Shown here: positions 52,941 to 61,897 of the stretch, one piece after another
Position numbering within the stretch: position 1 is the first letter of the stretch
Layout of the letters: each line of letters begins with the position of its first letter
DNA from: Pseudothermotoga sp.
GTDB lineage: Bacteria > Thermotogota > Thermotogae > Thermotogales > DSM-5069
DNA: 64,000 bases
Direction of reading: 5' to 3'
Assembly (NCBI GenBank): GCA_003510135.1
Contig: DOKY01000034.1
Location: forward strand, 12,140 to 76,139
Made by a program: the position numbers and the translations under genes
Notes under the pieces: model-generated
Told to the model about the DNA's origin: nothing
Databases searched by the model: none
Seen by the model: only the letters and a program-made list of their open reading frames with translations

Positions 52941-55376
52941 GTGGAATTGGAAACTTTGAAAGACATGCTTTATTTGGCTTCACTCTTTCATGACATAGGA
53001 AAGTTTCGACAGAGAGGAGAACTTGATGAAGACCTCAAAAGGCAAATCAAGAAAGAGTTCAGGTACGAGATCGAGAGTGATCCACAAAGAGGCATTGCTC
53101 ACGAATACGTGGGTGCGTACGTCTACAAAAACTCAAAACTTCCCTTCAAGGAAGAAGTCCCTGTCTTGATATCGCATCACCATGGACAGCTTTCGAATCT
53201 GAAAACTGAGTACGACGTGCTCACCAGGCTTTTGACGATCTCAGATCGAATATCAGCGTCCGAGCGAGAGGAACAACAAAATTCCTCCGGAGGAAAAATC
53301 AAACTGATGCGCTCGATAATCTCGTCCGTGTCACTGAAGGGAGAGAAAAAGTCACCGTATTACAGGCCCATCTCGCGTTTCTCCCAATTCGATCGCCTTC
53401 TGGACAGAACCGAGGTGGAAGTCTATGAAAGTGAAACGAATTACGAAAAACTCTGGAAAGAATTCGAAGAACTGGTCTTTCAAGACGATCTTTCGCACTA
53501 TTACGAAGACAGGGAGAAAAGGTATCTGTTCTTCGAAAGGATCTACCACCTTTTGAAAGAGTACACCTCGAGCATGCCGTCGGGCTTTTACTACAGCGAG
53601 CCAAACATTTCGCTATTCTCACACGCCGTTTCGACCGCAGCCATAGCGGTCGCGCTGTTCAAACAATTTGAAGGCGAACTGTTCGAACGACAGGGCGATC
53701 GCTTCGTTTCCGCCGAGAACATATTCAACTCGATCGACAGTCTCATGAGAAGCTACAGCAGATCCAAAAGCGATCAAGCGTTACCGAACGACAGACCATA
53801 CCTCGGGATCATAAAGGGTGATGTGTCTGGTATTCAGAGCTTCATCTACAGAGTTTCAAACGTTCACGGACTCAAAAAGCTGCGTGGCAGATCCTTCTTC
53901 ATAGCTTACCTTGCAGAAGTCGTGGCGAGATACATCGTTGAGACAGAAGGCCTGTACATCTCGAACATACTGTTCTGTGGAGGTGGACACTTCTACATCC
54001 TCGTTCCTGCCAGAACGCTCGGCAAGCTGAATGAATATCAAAAGATTCTGGACGAAAAGCTTTTCCAGGCATTCGGTATAGACCTGAGCGTGTTACTGGT
54101 CGGGAAAGAACTCACATTGTACGACATCTTGAACTTCAAGGTTCATGAAGAGCTATCACAGATGCTCGAGATAGAGAAGAACAAAAAGTTTTCGAGAATA
54201 CTGGATTTGCTCTTTTCCAGACCGATCGATCTCTCAGGTCCAGTCTGTCCGTACTGCGACAGGAGGATGAAACAAAAAGGTCAGGAACTTGAGTGCGAAT
54301 TCTGTGAATCTTTCGCGGACATTGGGAAAAAACTCGTTTCGAACAGGTACATGAAGCTTTTGAAGGTACCGGAGCTACAAAGCTTAAAAAGCGCCTGGGA
54401 AGTTTTCCAGATGTTTGGTTACAGGATCGAGTTCACGAATGATCCGGACCGGTTCGCGTTTGCCCTGAAGAAGGACGACTTTGATCCAAAGCAATGCATG
54501 TACTTTGTCAAGATCGCGAACTACGTTTCCAGAGAGTCCATCGAAGGTGTGGAGAAACCGACAGATCTGGAAACGATGGCCGAAAGGGCGAAGGGAGTCA
54601 AGCGCTGGGGAATACTGAGAGGCGATCTGGACAACCTTGGCAAGGTGTTCGCATCTATCACGAACGTTGACGAGAACCAGAAGAGTCCGATTTCCATGGT
54701 TTCAACTCTCTCTTCTGAGATAGAGCTGTTCTTCGGCGTTGAGCTGGAAAAGTTCGTCGCCGAAGAGTTCAAAAATTGCAACGTGGTGTACTCGGGTGGA
54801 GACGACTTCATGATACTCGGGCCTTGGAACGATCTGTTGATGCTTTCACACGGGATAGCCAAAAGGTTCATTGAGTATTCCAGAAACGAAGAACTGTCCA
54901 TATCCATGGCCGTGGCGATCGCACCGAGCAGAAAATATCCAGTCTACAAGCTTGGTGTCAAAGCGGGGGAAATGCTCGAGAAACTTGCGAAGTCTTACAC
55001 GAGAAACGGTTTGGAGAAATCCTCACTCGCCCTGTTCAATGGCTGCGTCGGGTGGGAGGAATTCGAGGGTTTTCTCGAAAAGAAAAAGCTGCTGGAAAAG
55101 ATCGTCGTGGATCACGATGTGACGAAAAACTTCATTCAAACGCTGAAAGTTTTCGTTGAAAGGCAGAAGAAGAAAGAACCGACGAGGATCTGGCAGCTCT
55201 ACTATTACGTCGCAAGGCTCATTGAAAGGCAAAAGTGTGAAGAAGCGAAGAACGACATCCAGAGATTTTTCAACGACATCCTGATCGGTGGGAACAGACT
55301 CTACGAAAAACTTGATCTCTTGTTGGAGTGGGTACACAACGAGACACGTAATGTGGAAACAAAGAGTAAAGTCTGA
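52941..55376 (+). CDS. csm1: Type III-A Cas10/Csm1, HD nuclease and cyclase
   Basis: An 811-residue Csm1. HD domain at the N-terminus (LASLFHDIGKF, His-17 Asp-18; SHHHG further on) for ssDNA cleavage. Two Palm domains: the second has the intact GGDD motif (SGGDDFMIL, residues 619-622) that makes cyclic oligoadenylates. A zinc knuckle pair lies between (CPYCDRRMKQ, CEFC). GTG 52941 is preceded by GGAGGT; an upstream frame overlaps cas1 and is unlikely. It is the large subunit of the Csm complex and the source of the signal for the SAVED and CARF proteins nearby. Confidence 0.96.
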   Translation: MELETLKDMLYLASLFHDIGKFRQRGELDEDLKRQIKKEFRYEIESDPQRGIAHEYVGAYVYKNSKLPFKEEVPVLISHHHGQLSNLKTEYDVLTRLLTISDRISASEREEQQNSSGGKIKLMRSIISSVSLKGEKKSPYYRPISRFSQFDRLLDRTEVEVYESETNYEKLWKEFEELVFQDDLSHYYEDREKRYLFFERIYHLLKEYTSSMPSGFYYSEPNISLFSHAVSTAAIAVALFKQFEGELFERQGDRFVSAENIFNSIDSLMRSYSRSKSDQALPNDRPYLGIIKGDVSGIQSFIYRVSNVHGLKKLRGRSFFIAYLAEVVARYIVETEGLYISNILFCGGGHFYILVPARTLGKLNEYQKILDEKLFQAFGIDLSVLLVGKELTLYDILNFKVHEELSQMLEIEKNKKFSRILDLLFSRPIDLSGPVCPYCDRRMKQKGQELECEFCESFADIGKKLVSNRYMKLLKVPELQSLKSAWEVFQMFGYRIEFTNDPDRFAFALKKDDFDPKQCMYFVKIANYVSRESIEGVEKPTDLETMAERAKGVKRWGILRGDLDNLGKVFASITNVDENQKSPISMVSTLSSEIELFFGVELEKFVAEEFKNCNVVYSGGDDFMILGPWNDLLMLSHGIAKRFIEYSRNEELSISMAVAIAPSRKYPVYKLGVKAGEMLEKLAKSYTRNGLEKSSLALFNGCVGWEEFEGFLEKKKLLEKIVVDHDVTKNFIQTLKVFVERQKKKEPTRIWQLYYYVARLIERQKCEEAKNDIQRFFNDILIGGNRLYEKLDLLLEWVHNETRNVETKSKV

Positions 55377-55396
55377 GGGCAGTGGGAGGTGTTTTG

Positions 55397-55864
55397 ATGG
55401 CAGGTAAGTCGTTTGTAAATGAACAGCAAGCCGGAAGAGATAAGTTACAGGAGAACTTCAAAAGTGTCGCCAAACTCTTCAATCAACCTACTAAAGTGGA
55501 CTACAACGAGCTGCACAGACTGGCCGAAGAGATAGCAAAAGGTCTGAAACTGAATTCGACCAAGATAAGGAAGTTCTACAACTTTGTCAAGAAGACCAAA
55601 ACCGAGACCAAGACCATGAAACAGCCTGAGCAAGAAGTCGATTTGAAGAAAGATTTGAACAGGTTCATTGCTATTCTCATGTACGACGCTGGAAGAGAAA
55701 AGAGAGAAAAGGATCAACCCATGATTATTAGTTTCGCCAAGGGTATGAGGGAGGTCGCAGAAAAAGTCAAGAACTGCTCCAATCTGAAAGAAGCCTATGA
55801 CGTCTTTGTTGATTTTTTCGAAGCGCTGGTCGCCTATCACAAGTATTACCATCAAAATGAATAG
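55397..55864 (+). CDS. csm2: Csm2, small subunit of the Csm complex
   Basis: A 155-residue helical protein. LHRLAEEIAKGLKLNSTKIRKFYNFVKK and RDAGREKRE-type segments (here LMYDAGREKREKDQPMI) fit the Csm2 family. It stacks along the crRNA-target duplex. ATG 55397 follows GGGAGG; an upstream frame start at 55382 includes the ribosome site and is rejected. Confidence 0.9.
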   Translation: MAGKSFVNEQQAGRDKLQENFKSVAKLFNQPTKVDYNELHRLAEEIAKGLKLNSTKIRKFYNFVKKTKTETKTMKQPEQEVDLKKDLNRFIAILMYDAGREKREKDQPMIISFAKGMREVAEKVKNCSNLKEAYDVFVDFFEALVAYHKYYHQNE

Positions 55865-55879
55865 GGAGGGAAGTGACCG

Positions 55880-56653
55880 ATGAGTAATGAAAAAACGTTC
55901 AAGCTGAATGGAAAGTACATCGTGTCGGCGGAAATCGAACTCGTAACGGGCTTGCACATTGGTACAAGCAAAGAAGAAGTCGAAGTCGGAGGTCTGGACA
56001 ATCCGGTTGTGAAAGATCCGCTGGGCCGTCCTTACATTCCCGGCAGCAGTTTGAAAGGAAAGATGCGCATGCTCATGGAGTTCCACAAGGGACTGGTCGA
56101 TAGGAACGGCAAGGTTCATAGCTGTCAGAACGAAGAATGCACGATTTGTGGCCTGTTTGGAAGGGCAATTGAAAAGGCAAACGAGAGTCAGGGTTCCGCC
56201 GTCTTCAACAGGACCAGACTGATAGTGAGAGACGCAAAACTGGACGAGGACAGCTTGAAGAATTTTGAGAGCCTGCTCGAAACGAAGTGGACCGAGATCA
56301 AGTACGAAAATTCCATAAACAGAATCACATCGGCAGCCAATCCGAGACCTTTGGAGCGCGTCCCGGCGGGTGCAAGGTTCAAGGCGGAATTTGTCGTGAA
56401 CGTATTCAAGGGAGATGAGGATGGTGACAAGAAGTACCGCTACCTTGAAGAGTTGCTCACGGCGATGGAACTGCTCGAGGACGATTACCTTGGTGGAAGT
56501 GGTACAAGGGGTTATGGAAAAATCAAGTTCAAAACTATAACGATCGAATACCGCGACGCCGCTTACTACACCGGAGGCGAAGAGCCGATAAGGCTACTGA
56601 TTCAGGGTGATAGCCCAAGAGAAGTGAGAGAAAAGCTCAAAGATCAGAAATAA
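55880..56653 (+). CDS. csm3: Csm3, RAMP backbone subunit and target RNase
   Basis: A 257-residue Cas7-like RAMP. GLHIGTSKEEVEVGGLDNPVV includes Asp-40, equal to the catalytic Asp that cuts target RNA every 6 nt. PYIPGSSLKGKMRMLMEFH and GGSGTRGYGKIKFK are typical glycine-rich RAMP motifs. CxxxxCxxC-like residues (CQNEECTICGLFG) may hold zinc. The Csm complex here should slice RNA. Confidence 0.95.
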   Translation: MSNEKTFKLNGKYIVSAEIELVTGLHIGTSKEEVEVGGLDNPVVKDPLGRPYIPGSSLKGKMRMLMEFHKGLVDRNGKVHSCQNEECTICGLFGRAIEKANESQGSAVFNRTRLIVRDAKLDEDSLKNFESLLETKWTEIKYENSINRITSAANPRPLERVPAGARFKAEFVVNVFKGDEDGDKKYRYLEELLTAMELLEDDYLGGSGTRGYGKIKFKTITIEYRDAAYYTGGEEPIRLLIQGDSPREVREKLKDQK

Positions 56654-56667
56654 AGGGATGTGGAAGG

Positions 56668-57609
56668 ATGACATACCGGATCGAGCTGACTTTCAAAGCA
56701 CCGCTTCACGTTGGACTGATGGACACGGCTTACGAATTTTCCGATTCGGTGATCCATTCCGACACGATTTTCAGCGCGCTCATGTGTTCCCACGCGCTTC
56801 TATACGGTACAGACAGAACCAGTGAACTGCTCAGAGCCCTGGTGAATGGAGAAACACGGCTGTCGTTATCCTCCGCCTTTCCAAAGGTTGGTAGTGTCCG
56901 CTTTTTCCCGAAACCCAGAGGCGAAACGTTCGGACTGGACAAAGACATCTTCAAAAAAGAGCTGAAGAAAGTGAAGTTTGTAGATGAAGACGTCCTTTTC
57001 AAGAAAGTTCAGCCCGATGCCGCCGAGATCTGTGGCCAGTTTCTCACCCCAAAGTGTGACATTCTGGAAGAGACACCTTTTTGTGTTATGGAACGTCCCC
57101 GGGTCACCGTGAACAGATACGATTCGAGCTCGAACCTTTTCTATTTCGCAGAAGTGCATTTCAGAGAGGATGCGGGTCTGTGGTTTTATCTGTCTGTGAA
57201 CGAAGACATCAAAGGTGAGATCTTTGCGGCGCTGAAGCTCCTCTCTGACGAAGGTTTCGGTGGTGACAGAACCTACGGCTTCGGTTCGTTCGATTACAGC
57301 ACAGAACCAGTCAGTGTTTCTACCTCCGGGAACAGACACCTTCTGATCTCTCTGTGTGTGCCTGAATCAAAAGAGATCGAGAAGGTATCTCAAAGCGTTC
57401 TGAGCTATGAGCTTGTGTACAGAACTGGATACGTCTTCATGAGCGATAGAAGATCGAAAAAGGTCTTGGCCTTCGCCGAGGGTAGCGTGTTCAAAGAAGT
57501 CGTAGAAGGTTCCGTGATGGACGTTTCACCGGAAGGTTTTGAAGAAGAATATGGTTACAGGGTCTTCAGATACCTTAGAGCTTTCCTGGTACCGTACGAA
57601 GGGTGGTGA
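56668..57609 (+). CDS. csm4: Csm4, crRNA 5' end-binding RAMP
   Basis: A 313-residue Cas5-like RAMP: LTFKAPLHVGLMDTAYEFSDSVI, HSDTIFSALMCSHALLYG, and the glycine loop GFGGDRTYGFGSFDY. It joins Csm1 and caps the 5' handle of the crRNA. ATG 56668 lies 15 bases after csm3. Confidence 0.93.
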   Translation: MTYRIELTFKAPLHVGLMDTAYEFSDSVIHSDTIFSALMCSHALLYGTDRTSELLRALVNGETRLSLSSAFPKVGSVRFFPKPRGETFGLDKDIFKKELKKVKFVDEDVLFKKVQPDAAEICGQFLTPKCDILEETPFCVMERPRVTVNRYDSSSNLFYFAEVHFREDAGLWFYLSVNEDIKGEIFAALKLLSDEGFGGDRTYGFGSFDYSTEPVSVSTSGNRHLLISLCVPESKEIEKVSQSVLSYELVYRTGYVFMSDRRSKKVLAFAEGSVFKEVVEGSVMDVSPEGFEEEYGYRVFRYLRAFLVPYEGW

Positions 57610-57614
57610 TCAGT

Positions 57615-58760
57615 GTGAACCCCGGATTCTCGAGTTGGATCGAGATAGAACCGGTATCGCCTGTGTTCATAGGGTCCAATGAAAAAATAGAGAAGTTCGA
57701 GACGATCGTCGAGGGAAACAAGACGTACATCCTGGACTTTCAAAGGCTCTTGGCCGACGACGACTTCGTAGAGTTGTTTGTCGAGAAAGCGCAGGATATA
57801 CTGAACTCTCAAAGAAAGGACGAGGCAATGAAAGAGATATTGCAAAAGCTGAATTTAAGCCTGTCAGACGTTTCGCTACATAGCTTCCGCGAAGTGCTGA
57901 GGAATGGCAAGGTCGTTAATGTTCAAATGAAAAGATTTGTCCGATCGGCGGGCAGGTACTACATACCTGGAAGTTCGATAAAGGGCGCCATCAGGACAGT
58001 TCTGATAAAAGGCAACCCAAGTCTCGTTCGACAATTCAGAGAGGCTCTGGAACAGTTCATGAAAGAATATAAGCAAGGAAGGAACGGTGGCAAAAGGCCA
58101 AACGAGGGGAAAATCTTCGGTTCACCCAACAAATCCCCTTTCAGACTGCTCGAAATCTCTGATAGCAGTTTCATAGATGAAGAGTTTGTCAGATTCAGGC
58201 CTGTTGAGGTGAAGAATCTACTGAAGAACAAAACTAGGATTCCAATGATGCTGGAGCTCTGGCTCGACAGTCAGGATGAATCCAACAGGGTTCGTGCATT
58301 TATCCAAACCAAGGTGGACAGGTTGTCTCAGATGGAGAATTGGATCAAGAATCCAGGTTACTTACTCGAAACGTTTGGAGACAAAAGCAAGTTCGTCGAA
58401 GCCATCAAAAGAGGGACCGAAAAGATCATCGAACTGGAGAAGAATAGAATCACGAAGGCTTCAAATCCAAATGAGTTCAAGTTCATCCTGAGCTTTTACG
58501 AAAAACTGAGCCAAGAAAACAGGAAGATGAAGGATGGGTTTCTTCTCAGGCTCGGTGCTCAAACTGGTTTCTTCAGCAAGACCTTCTTCACCGAATTTCT
58601 CAATAGGGAAGAGCTGAAATTCCTGAAATCGATCCACAGAGTCTATAGAAGGAAAATGAATGAAAATTTGTTCCCAGTTTCGATCAGCATCGTGGAATCG
58701 TCTGATCGGCCACCTGTGCCAAAGCCGCTCGGATGGGTTAGAGTGAGGTTTGCTTCTTAA
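57615..58760 (+). CDS. csm5: Csm5, RAMP at the crRNA 3' end
   Basis: A 381-residue RAMP. SSWIEIEPVSPVFIGSNEKI is the N-terminal strand pattern and YYIPGSSIKGAIRTVLIKG the RAMP loop; the C-terminal GFLLRLGAQTGFFSKTF is the final glycine motif. It caps the head of the complex. I choose GTG 57615, placed after GGGTGGTGAT; GTG 57603 overlaps csm4. Confidence 0.9.
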   Translation: MNPGFSSWIEIEPVSPVFIGSNEKIEKFETIVEGNKTYILDFQRLLADDDFVELFVEKAQDILNSQRKDEAMKEILQKLNLSLSDVSLHSFREVLRNGKVVNVQMKRFVRSAGRYYIPGSSIKGAIRTVLIKGNPSLVRQFREALEQFMKEYKQGRNGGKRPNEGKIFGSPNKSPFRLLEISDSSFIDEEFVRFRPVEVKNLLKNKTRIPMMLELWLDSQDESNRVRAFIQTKVDRLSQMENWIKNPGYLLETFGDKSKFVEAIKRGTEKIIELEKNRITKASNPNEFKFILSFYEKLSQENRKMKDGFLLRLGAQTGFFSKTFFTEFLNREELKFLKSIHRVYRRKMNENLFPVSISIVESSDRPPVPKPLGWVRVRFAS

Positions 58761-58768
58761 CTGGGGTG

Positions 58769-59386
58769 ATGCGTTTGATTGAAGTTTCGGTGTACTGGAA
58801 GTTCGCCGAGCCGACTTTGATCGATGAAAACACCGTGTACGAGATCGAAGATTCGCTTCGCAGAAAGAATTTGAAGCTTTTTTCCTTCTCTGATTTCATA
58901 GCCAAAAGAGTCTACTCGAGTGCTTTTGGATATACCGTCATTGGAGATGCTCTTTTGAAGATTCGGCTCCGTACGGAGAATGTTGGATCCGTTTTGAGAG
59001 GCATTCTCAAACTTTCGGTTCATGGTTCCATGCCTGTCTTTGCTGACGTCAGCAATCTTAAACCTTCTAATGCTGGTTATCTGGTTCTGGAAAGTAGTTT
59101 TGGCAATTTGGATGCGGAGAGACTCGTTCGCGAGTGTTACGAAAGCTATTCGAAGATTTGTCTTGAAGTCTTCGACGAAGATCCACAATCGCTGAATCTT
59201 GTACCGGTCTTTACGAAGGTCACCGAGAACCTGTTCAGAGTTGACTTGTTCGGTTCAGATCGAATGATCGAGCTTTGGAATTTGATCGGGTTCCGGCTCC
59301 ACGATTATCGTTCTTTCTTCTACCATCAAGAGGATGTCCCGATCCTGAACGGGATCTGCAAGAAATTGAGGAGGAAGTATAGATGA
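58769..59386 (+). CDS. Unrecognised protein inside the csm operon
   Basis: A protein of about 205 residues between csm5 and cas6. No known motif; alpha/beta with VIGDALLKIRLRTENVGSVLRGIL and a basic end (CKKLRRKYR). There is no glycine-rich RAMP loop. It overlaps cas6 by 4 bases, so its product is made with the Csm proteins. ATG 58769 is taken; TTG 58775 has a better-spaced GGGG site. It could be a diverged RAMP-like or accessory protein. Confidence 0.6.
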   Translation: MRLIEVSVYWKFAEPTLIDENTVYEIEDSLRRKNLKLFSFSDFIAKRVYSSAFGYTVIGDALLKIRLRTENVGSVLRGILKLSVHGSMPVFADVSNLKPSNAGYLVLESSFGNLDAERLVRECYESYSKICLEVFDEDPQSLNLVPVFTKVTENLFRVDLFGSDRMIELWNLIGFRLHDYRSFFYHQEDVPILNGICKKLRRKYR

Positions 59387-60135
59387 GGGTCTACATAAAT
59401 TTCGAGTTTGACAAACTCGAGCTTCCAGTTGAGTACAACCACATTCTGCATGCATTCGTGCTCAACCTTATCGAGGATGATGAGCTGAGGTACTTCATAC
59501 ACGAAGAGGGTTACAGATACCAAAAAAGGAAGTACAAGATGTATTGCTTCTCAAGGTTACTCGGTAACTTTCAGCTTAACCAGGATCGGAAGACCATCAA
59601 ATTTCATGAAAGCGTCACCTTGATAGTTTCCTCTTTCGATGATAACCTTATCGAGCTCTTAGTGGATAAACTCTCCAGATTTGAAACCCTGCATCTTGGC
59701 GAAAACAAGATTAGGCCGTCCAAAATCACTCTTTTCGATCTTCCACCAACGAATTTCATACAGGTTTCGACGAAATCGCCCGTGACCGTGTATTCGACAA
59801 TTGAAGAGCGGGGGAAAAAGATTACGCTATATCATAATCCCGAGAGCGAGGATTTCATAAGGATTCTGAAAGAGAATCTCAAGAGGAAATATCTTGCAAT
59901 CTTTGGAGATGAATCTGAAAGCAATTTTGACATCGAAATACAACACGTTGGAGAACAGCCGAGAAAGGTCGTGGTGGTGTACAAGGGCACAAGGATAAGC
60001 GGCTGGCTGACATCTTTCGATCTGAAAGGTCCATACCAGATACTCAAACTTGCCTACGACACTGGCATCGGGTCGAAGAACTCCATTGGATTCGGTTGTA
60101 TAGAGTTGATCAGCAGCCCATTAGGGAGGTCTTAA
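59383..60135 (+). CDS. cas6: Cas6 crRNA-processing endoribonuclease
   Basis: A 250-residue Cas6 with two ferredoxin-like halves. His-20 and His-23 in VEYNHILHAFVLNLIEDD are candidate catalytic residues, and the C-terminal GIGSKNSIGFGCIEL is the glycine-rich loop. It cuts pre-crRNA within repeats. The start overlaps the preceding stop (ATGA). Confidence 0.93.
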   Translation: MRVYINFEFDKLELPVEYNHILHAFVLNLIEDDELRYFIHEEGYRYQKRKYKMYCFSRLLGNFQLNQDRKTIKFHESVTLIVSSFDDNLIELLVDKLSRFETLHLGENKIRPSKITLFDLPPTNFIQVSTKSPVTVYSTIEERGKKITLYHNPESEDFIRILKENLKRKYLAIFGDESESNFDIEIQHVGEQPRKVVVVYKGTRISGWLTSFDLKGPYQILKLAYDTGIGSKNSIGFGCIELISSPLGRS

Positions 60136-60147
60136 GGGGGGAGCTTA

Positions 60148-60420
60148 TTGTCCCGATACCATATCATCGTCTATGACGTGAACGAAAAACGGGTTGCAAA
60201 GGTGCACAAGATCCTGTCACGCTATCTTTTCTGGCAGCAGAATTCCACATTTGAGGGGTATCTTCCAAAGGGTAGCGTGAAGGAACTGCTCAGAAAAGTC
60301 AGACGCCTCCTAGCGGGAGAAGATGCCTTGGTGATTTATTTCCTTACTTCCCAGAAGAGATTCACCAGAGAAGTTCTTGGAGTGGACAAATCGAGAACTG
60401 TCGGAAAAATCGTGATCTAA
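60148..60420 (+). CDS. cas2: Cas2, plus-strand copy
   Basis: A 90-residue ferredoxin-fold Cas2. HIIVYDVNEKRVAKVHKILSRYL includes the conserved YDV Asp; LVIYFLTSQK and a short tail follow. TTG 60148 has AAGGGGGGAG upstream. It ends the plus-strand cas operon and overlaps the convergent second cas2 by 4 bases. Confidence 0.93.
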   Translation: MSRYHIIVYDVNEKRVAKVHKILSRYLFWQQNSTFEGYLPKGSVKELLRKVRRLLAGEDALVIYFLTSQKRFTREVLGVDKSRTVGKIVI

Positions 60421-60680
60421 ACTATGAATTTGAAATCCGTTCGAACCTCTCCCAGAACAATCTTGTGCGGTTGTCTATCGGTGTCGATGAGATAAAAATA
60501 TAGACTGTCCTCGTTCTCATCTATAACTTTGAGTAACTCCTTCTTCAGATTCTCATAGGATTCTTTTGTCAAAAAGCCCTCGAGAACCGAACGAATGGTC
60601 CAGTTCAGATACTTTCGAGAAATCTTCAAAACCTTATTCACCCTCTTGACGTTCACATCGTATACCATGATCACGTACAA
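60417..60680 (-). CDS. cas2: Second Cas2, minus strand
   Basis: An 87-residue Cas2 (YVIMVYDVNVKRVNKVLKISRKYLNW, SLYFYLIDTDRQPHKIVLG). It is clearly diverged from the plus-strand copy, although both share YDVN.KRV.KV and a similar length. TTG 60680 follows GGAGGGG. No cas1 lies beside it on the minus strand; any partner would have to be the cas1 at 51938 or one elsewhere. Confidence 0.9.
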   Translation of the reverse strand: MYVIMVYDVNVKRVNKVLKISRKYLNWTIRSVLEGFLTKESYENLKKELLKVIDENEDSLYFYLIDTDRQPHKIVLGEVRTDFKFIV

Positions 60681-60788
60681 ATTTTCCCCTCCAGAAAATA
60701 GGACGCATTTGATTCGAAGAAATTGACGTCTGTTCTGTCGCGTTTTGTTTTAAAATTTTGTTGATGAAAGATCATCGGGAGAAGTTGT
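60681..60788. promoter_or_regulatory. Divergent intergenic region between second cas2 and the sigma-factor module
   Basis: 108 bases, AT-rich. It holds TTGACG (60723-60728) but the TAAAAT downstream is about 22 bases away, so it does not make a normal vegetative promoter. A different sigma factor, such as the one encoded next, could use it. No CRISPR repeats. Confidence 0.4.
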
Positions 60789-61208
60789 ATGGAAAAACTT
60801 CGTGAAAAGCGTTTTGTGTCCAACTTGGTGATCTTCTTTCAACCGGCGAAGACCGTCGGCATGTTTTTGAGAACGCGATATTTGAGCGAGTCCAGAGAGG
60901 GTGTGCGAACCACTCGTCCCGGGTTGATCCAGAAGAAGAACGAGAACACCTACCTGTGCGCTTTTTTAAGTACGAAACCTCATTCGAGGTCACGATTCAA
61001 TGCTGTCAAGTGTTGTCCGCTGGGCGACTTGAGAAGGATCCTCAGGCACGAAAACTATATAATGAGCATTGATTCAAGATCTGTTTTCGAATTTCCAAGC
61101 TTTTTAGTGGAACAATGGAAGAGATCTGGGAAGATCAAGTTCGTGGCGGCTTGCTTCTTCGATCTGCAAAGCTGGAGTGAAGAGTGTGTCAAAAGAATTG
61201 GACCATGA
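60789..61208 (+). CDS. Small protein of the CRISPR sigma-factor module, function unknown
   Basis: A 139-residue protein with no clear family. The run REGVRTTRPGLIQKKNENTY followed by LCAFLSTKPHS and a Gly-Lys near the end is faintly like the SH3-like barrel of MazF/PemK proteins, but this is weak. It contains six Cys. Its 3' end overlaps the sigma gene start. It may be a target, regulator or additional partner of the sigma factor. Confidence 0.55.
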   Translation: MEKLREKRFVSNLVIFFQPAKTVGMFLRTRYLSESREGVRTTRPGLIQKKNENTYLCAFLSTKPHSRSRFNAVKCCPLGDLRRILRHENYIMSIDSRSVFEFPSFLVEQWKRSGKIKFVAACFFDLQSWSEECVKRIGP

Positions 61209-61863
61209 AATACTCAGATTTCTCAAAGACGGGAACTTGACATCATCTTTAGAGAAAAGATTGAGGGAGATCATTTCCTTTAATCTCGCCGATATTCTCG
61301 GGAGACAGAACGTTCTCAAGATCTTCGGCAACGAGAAATCCGCGGTAGATGACGTCTTCCAGGATGTCTTGAGTGCATTCTGGGAGAAGAGAACTGAGAT
61401 TTTGAAGAGGAACCTTGATAATCTGACCGGTTATTTGGTGAAGTCCGTGGAGAACAAGATCTACGATTACGCAAGATCGAGGAAATGGAAGAAAACCTTT
61501 TCGTTGGATTCGAAGACCGATTCGGAATCAGAAGAATCGACTTTTCTCGAAGTTTTTCATACGGAAGAAGGAGCACAAAGAGACCCCTTAGAACGAATCC
61601 TCGCCGAGAAAAACTTCGAAGAGCTGAGGAACCTTTTCCGCAATAAAGAAAAAGATCTGTGCGATTTCTTCTACAAGAAACTCTTCTCAGATGAAAGAGC
61701 GGATGCTTTCGCATCTCGAAAAACCATGCAGGCGAGGTACAAATCACATGAAAGGCTCGCCAAAAGAATCAGAGATTTCGTTGTGAAGAACGGCATCACG
61801 GAAGAGGAATTCAGCATGATCGTAGAGATTTACGTGTCAGAGGTCTGCGAAAAGATTCGTTAA
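61186..61863 (+). CDS. ECF-like sigma factor in CRISPR locus (CalpS-like)
   Basis: A 225-residue protein with sigma region 2 features: AVDDVFQDVLSAFWEKRTEI, then LTGYLVKSVENKIYDYARSRKWKK (the D..R pattern of region 2.3/2.4). The C-terminal part is a degenerate region 4 helix-turn-helix (DERADAFASRKTMQARYKSH). GTG 61186 lies 8 bases after GGAG; GTG 61177 is too close to it. Its place next to a type III-A locus with a Lon-SAVED protease matches CalpS, the sigma factor set free by CalpL. Confidence 0.75.
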   Translation: MSKELDHEILRFLKDGNLTSSLEKRLREIISFNLADILGRQNVLKIFGNEKSAVDDVFQDVLSAFWEKRTEILKRNLDNLTGYLVKSVENKIYDYARSRKWKKTFSLDSKTDSESEESTFLEVFHTEEGAQRDPLERILAEKNFEELRNLFRNKEKDLCDFFYKKLFSDERADAFASRKTMQARYKSHERLAKRIRDFVVKNGITEEEFSMIVEIYVSEVCEKIR

Positions 61864-61897
61864 ATAGGTGAAAAGTAATTGGAATGGAGGCATGACA

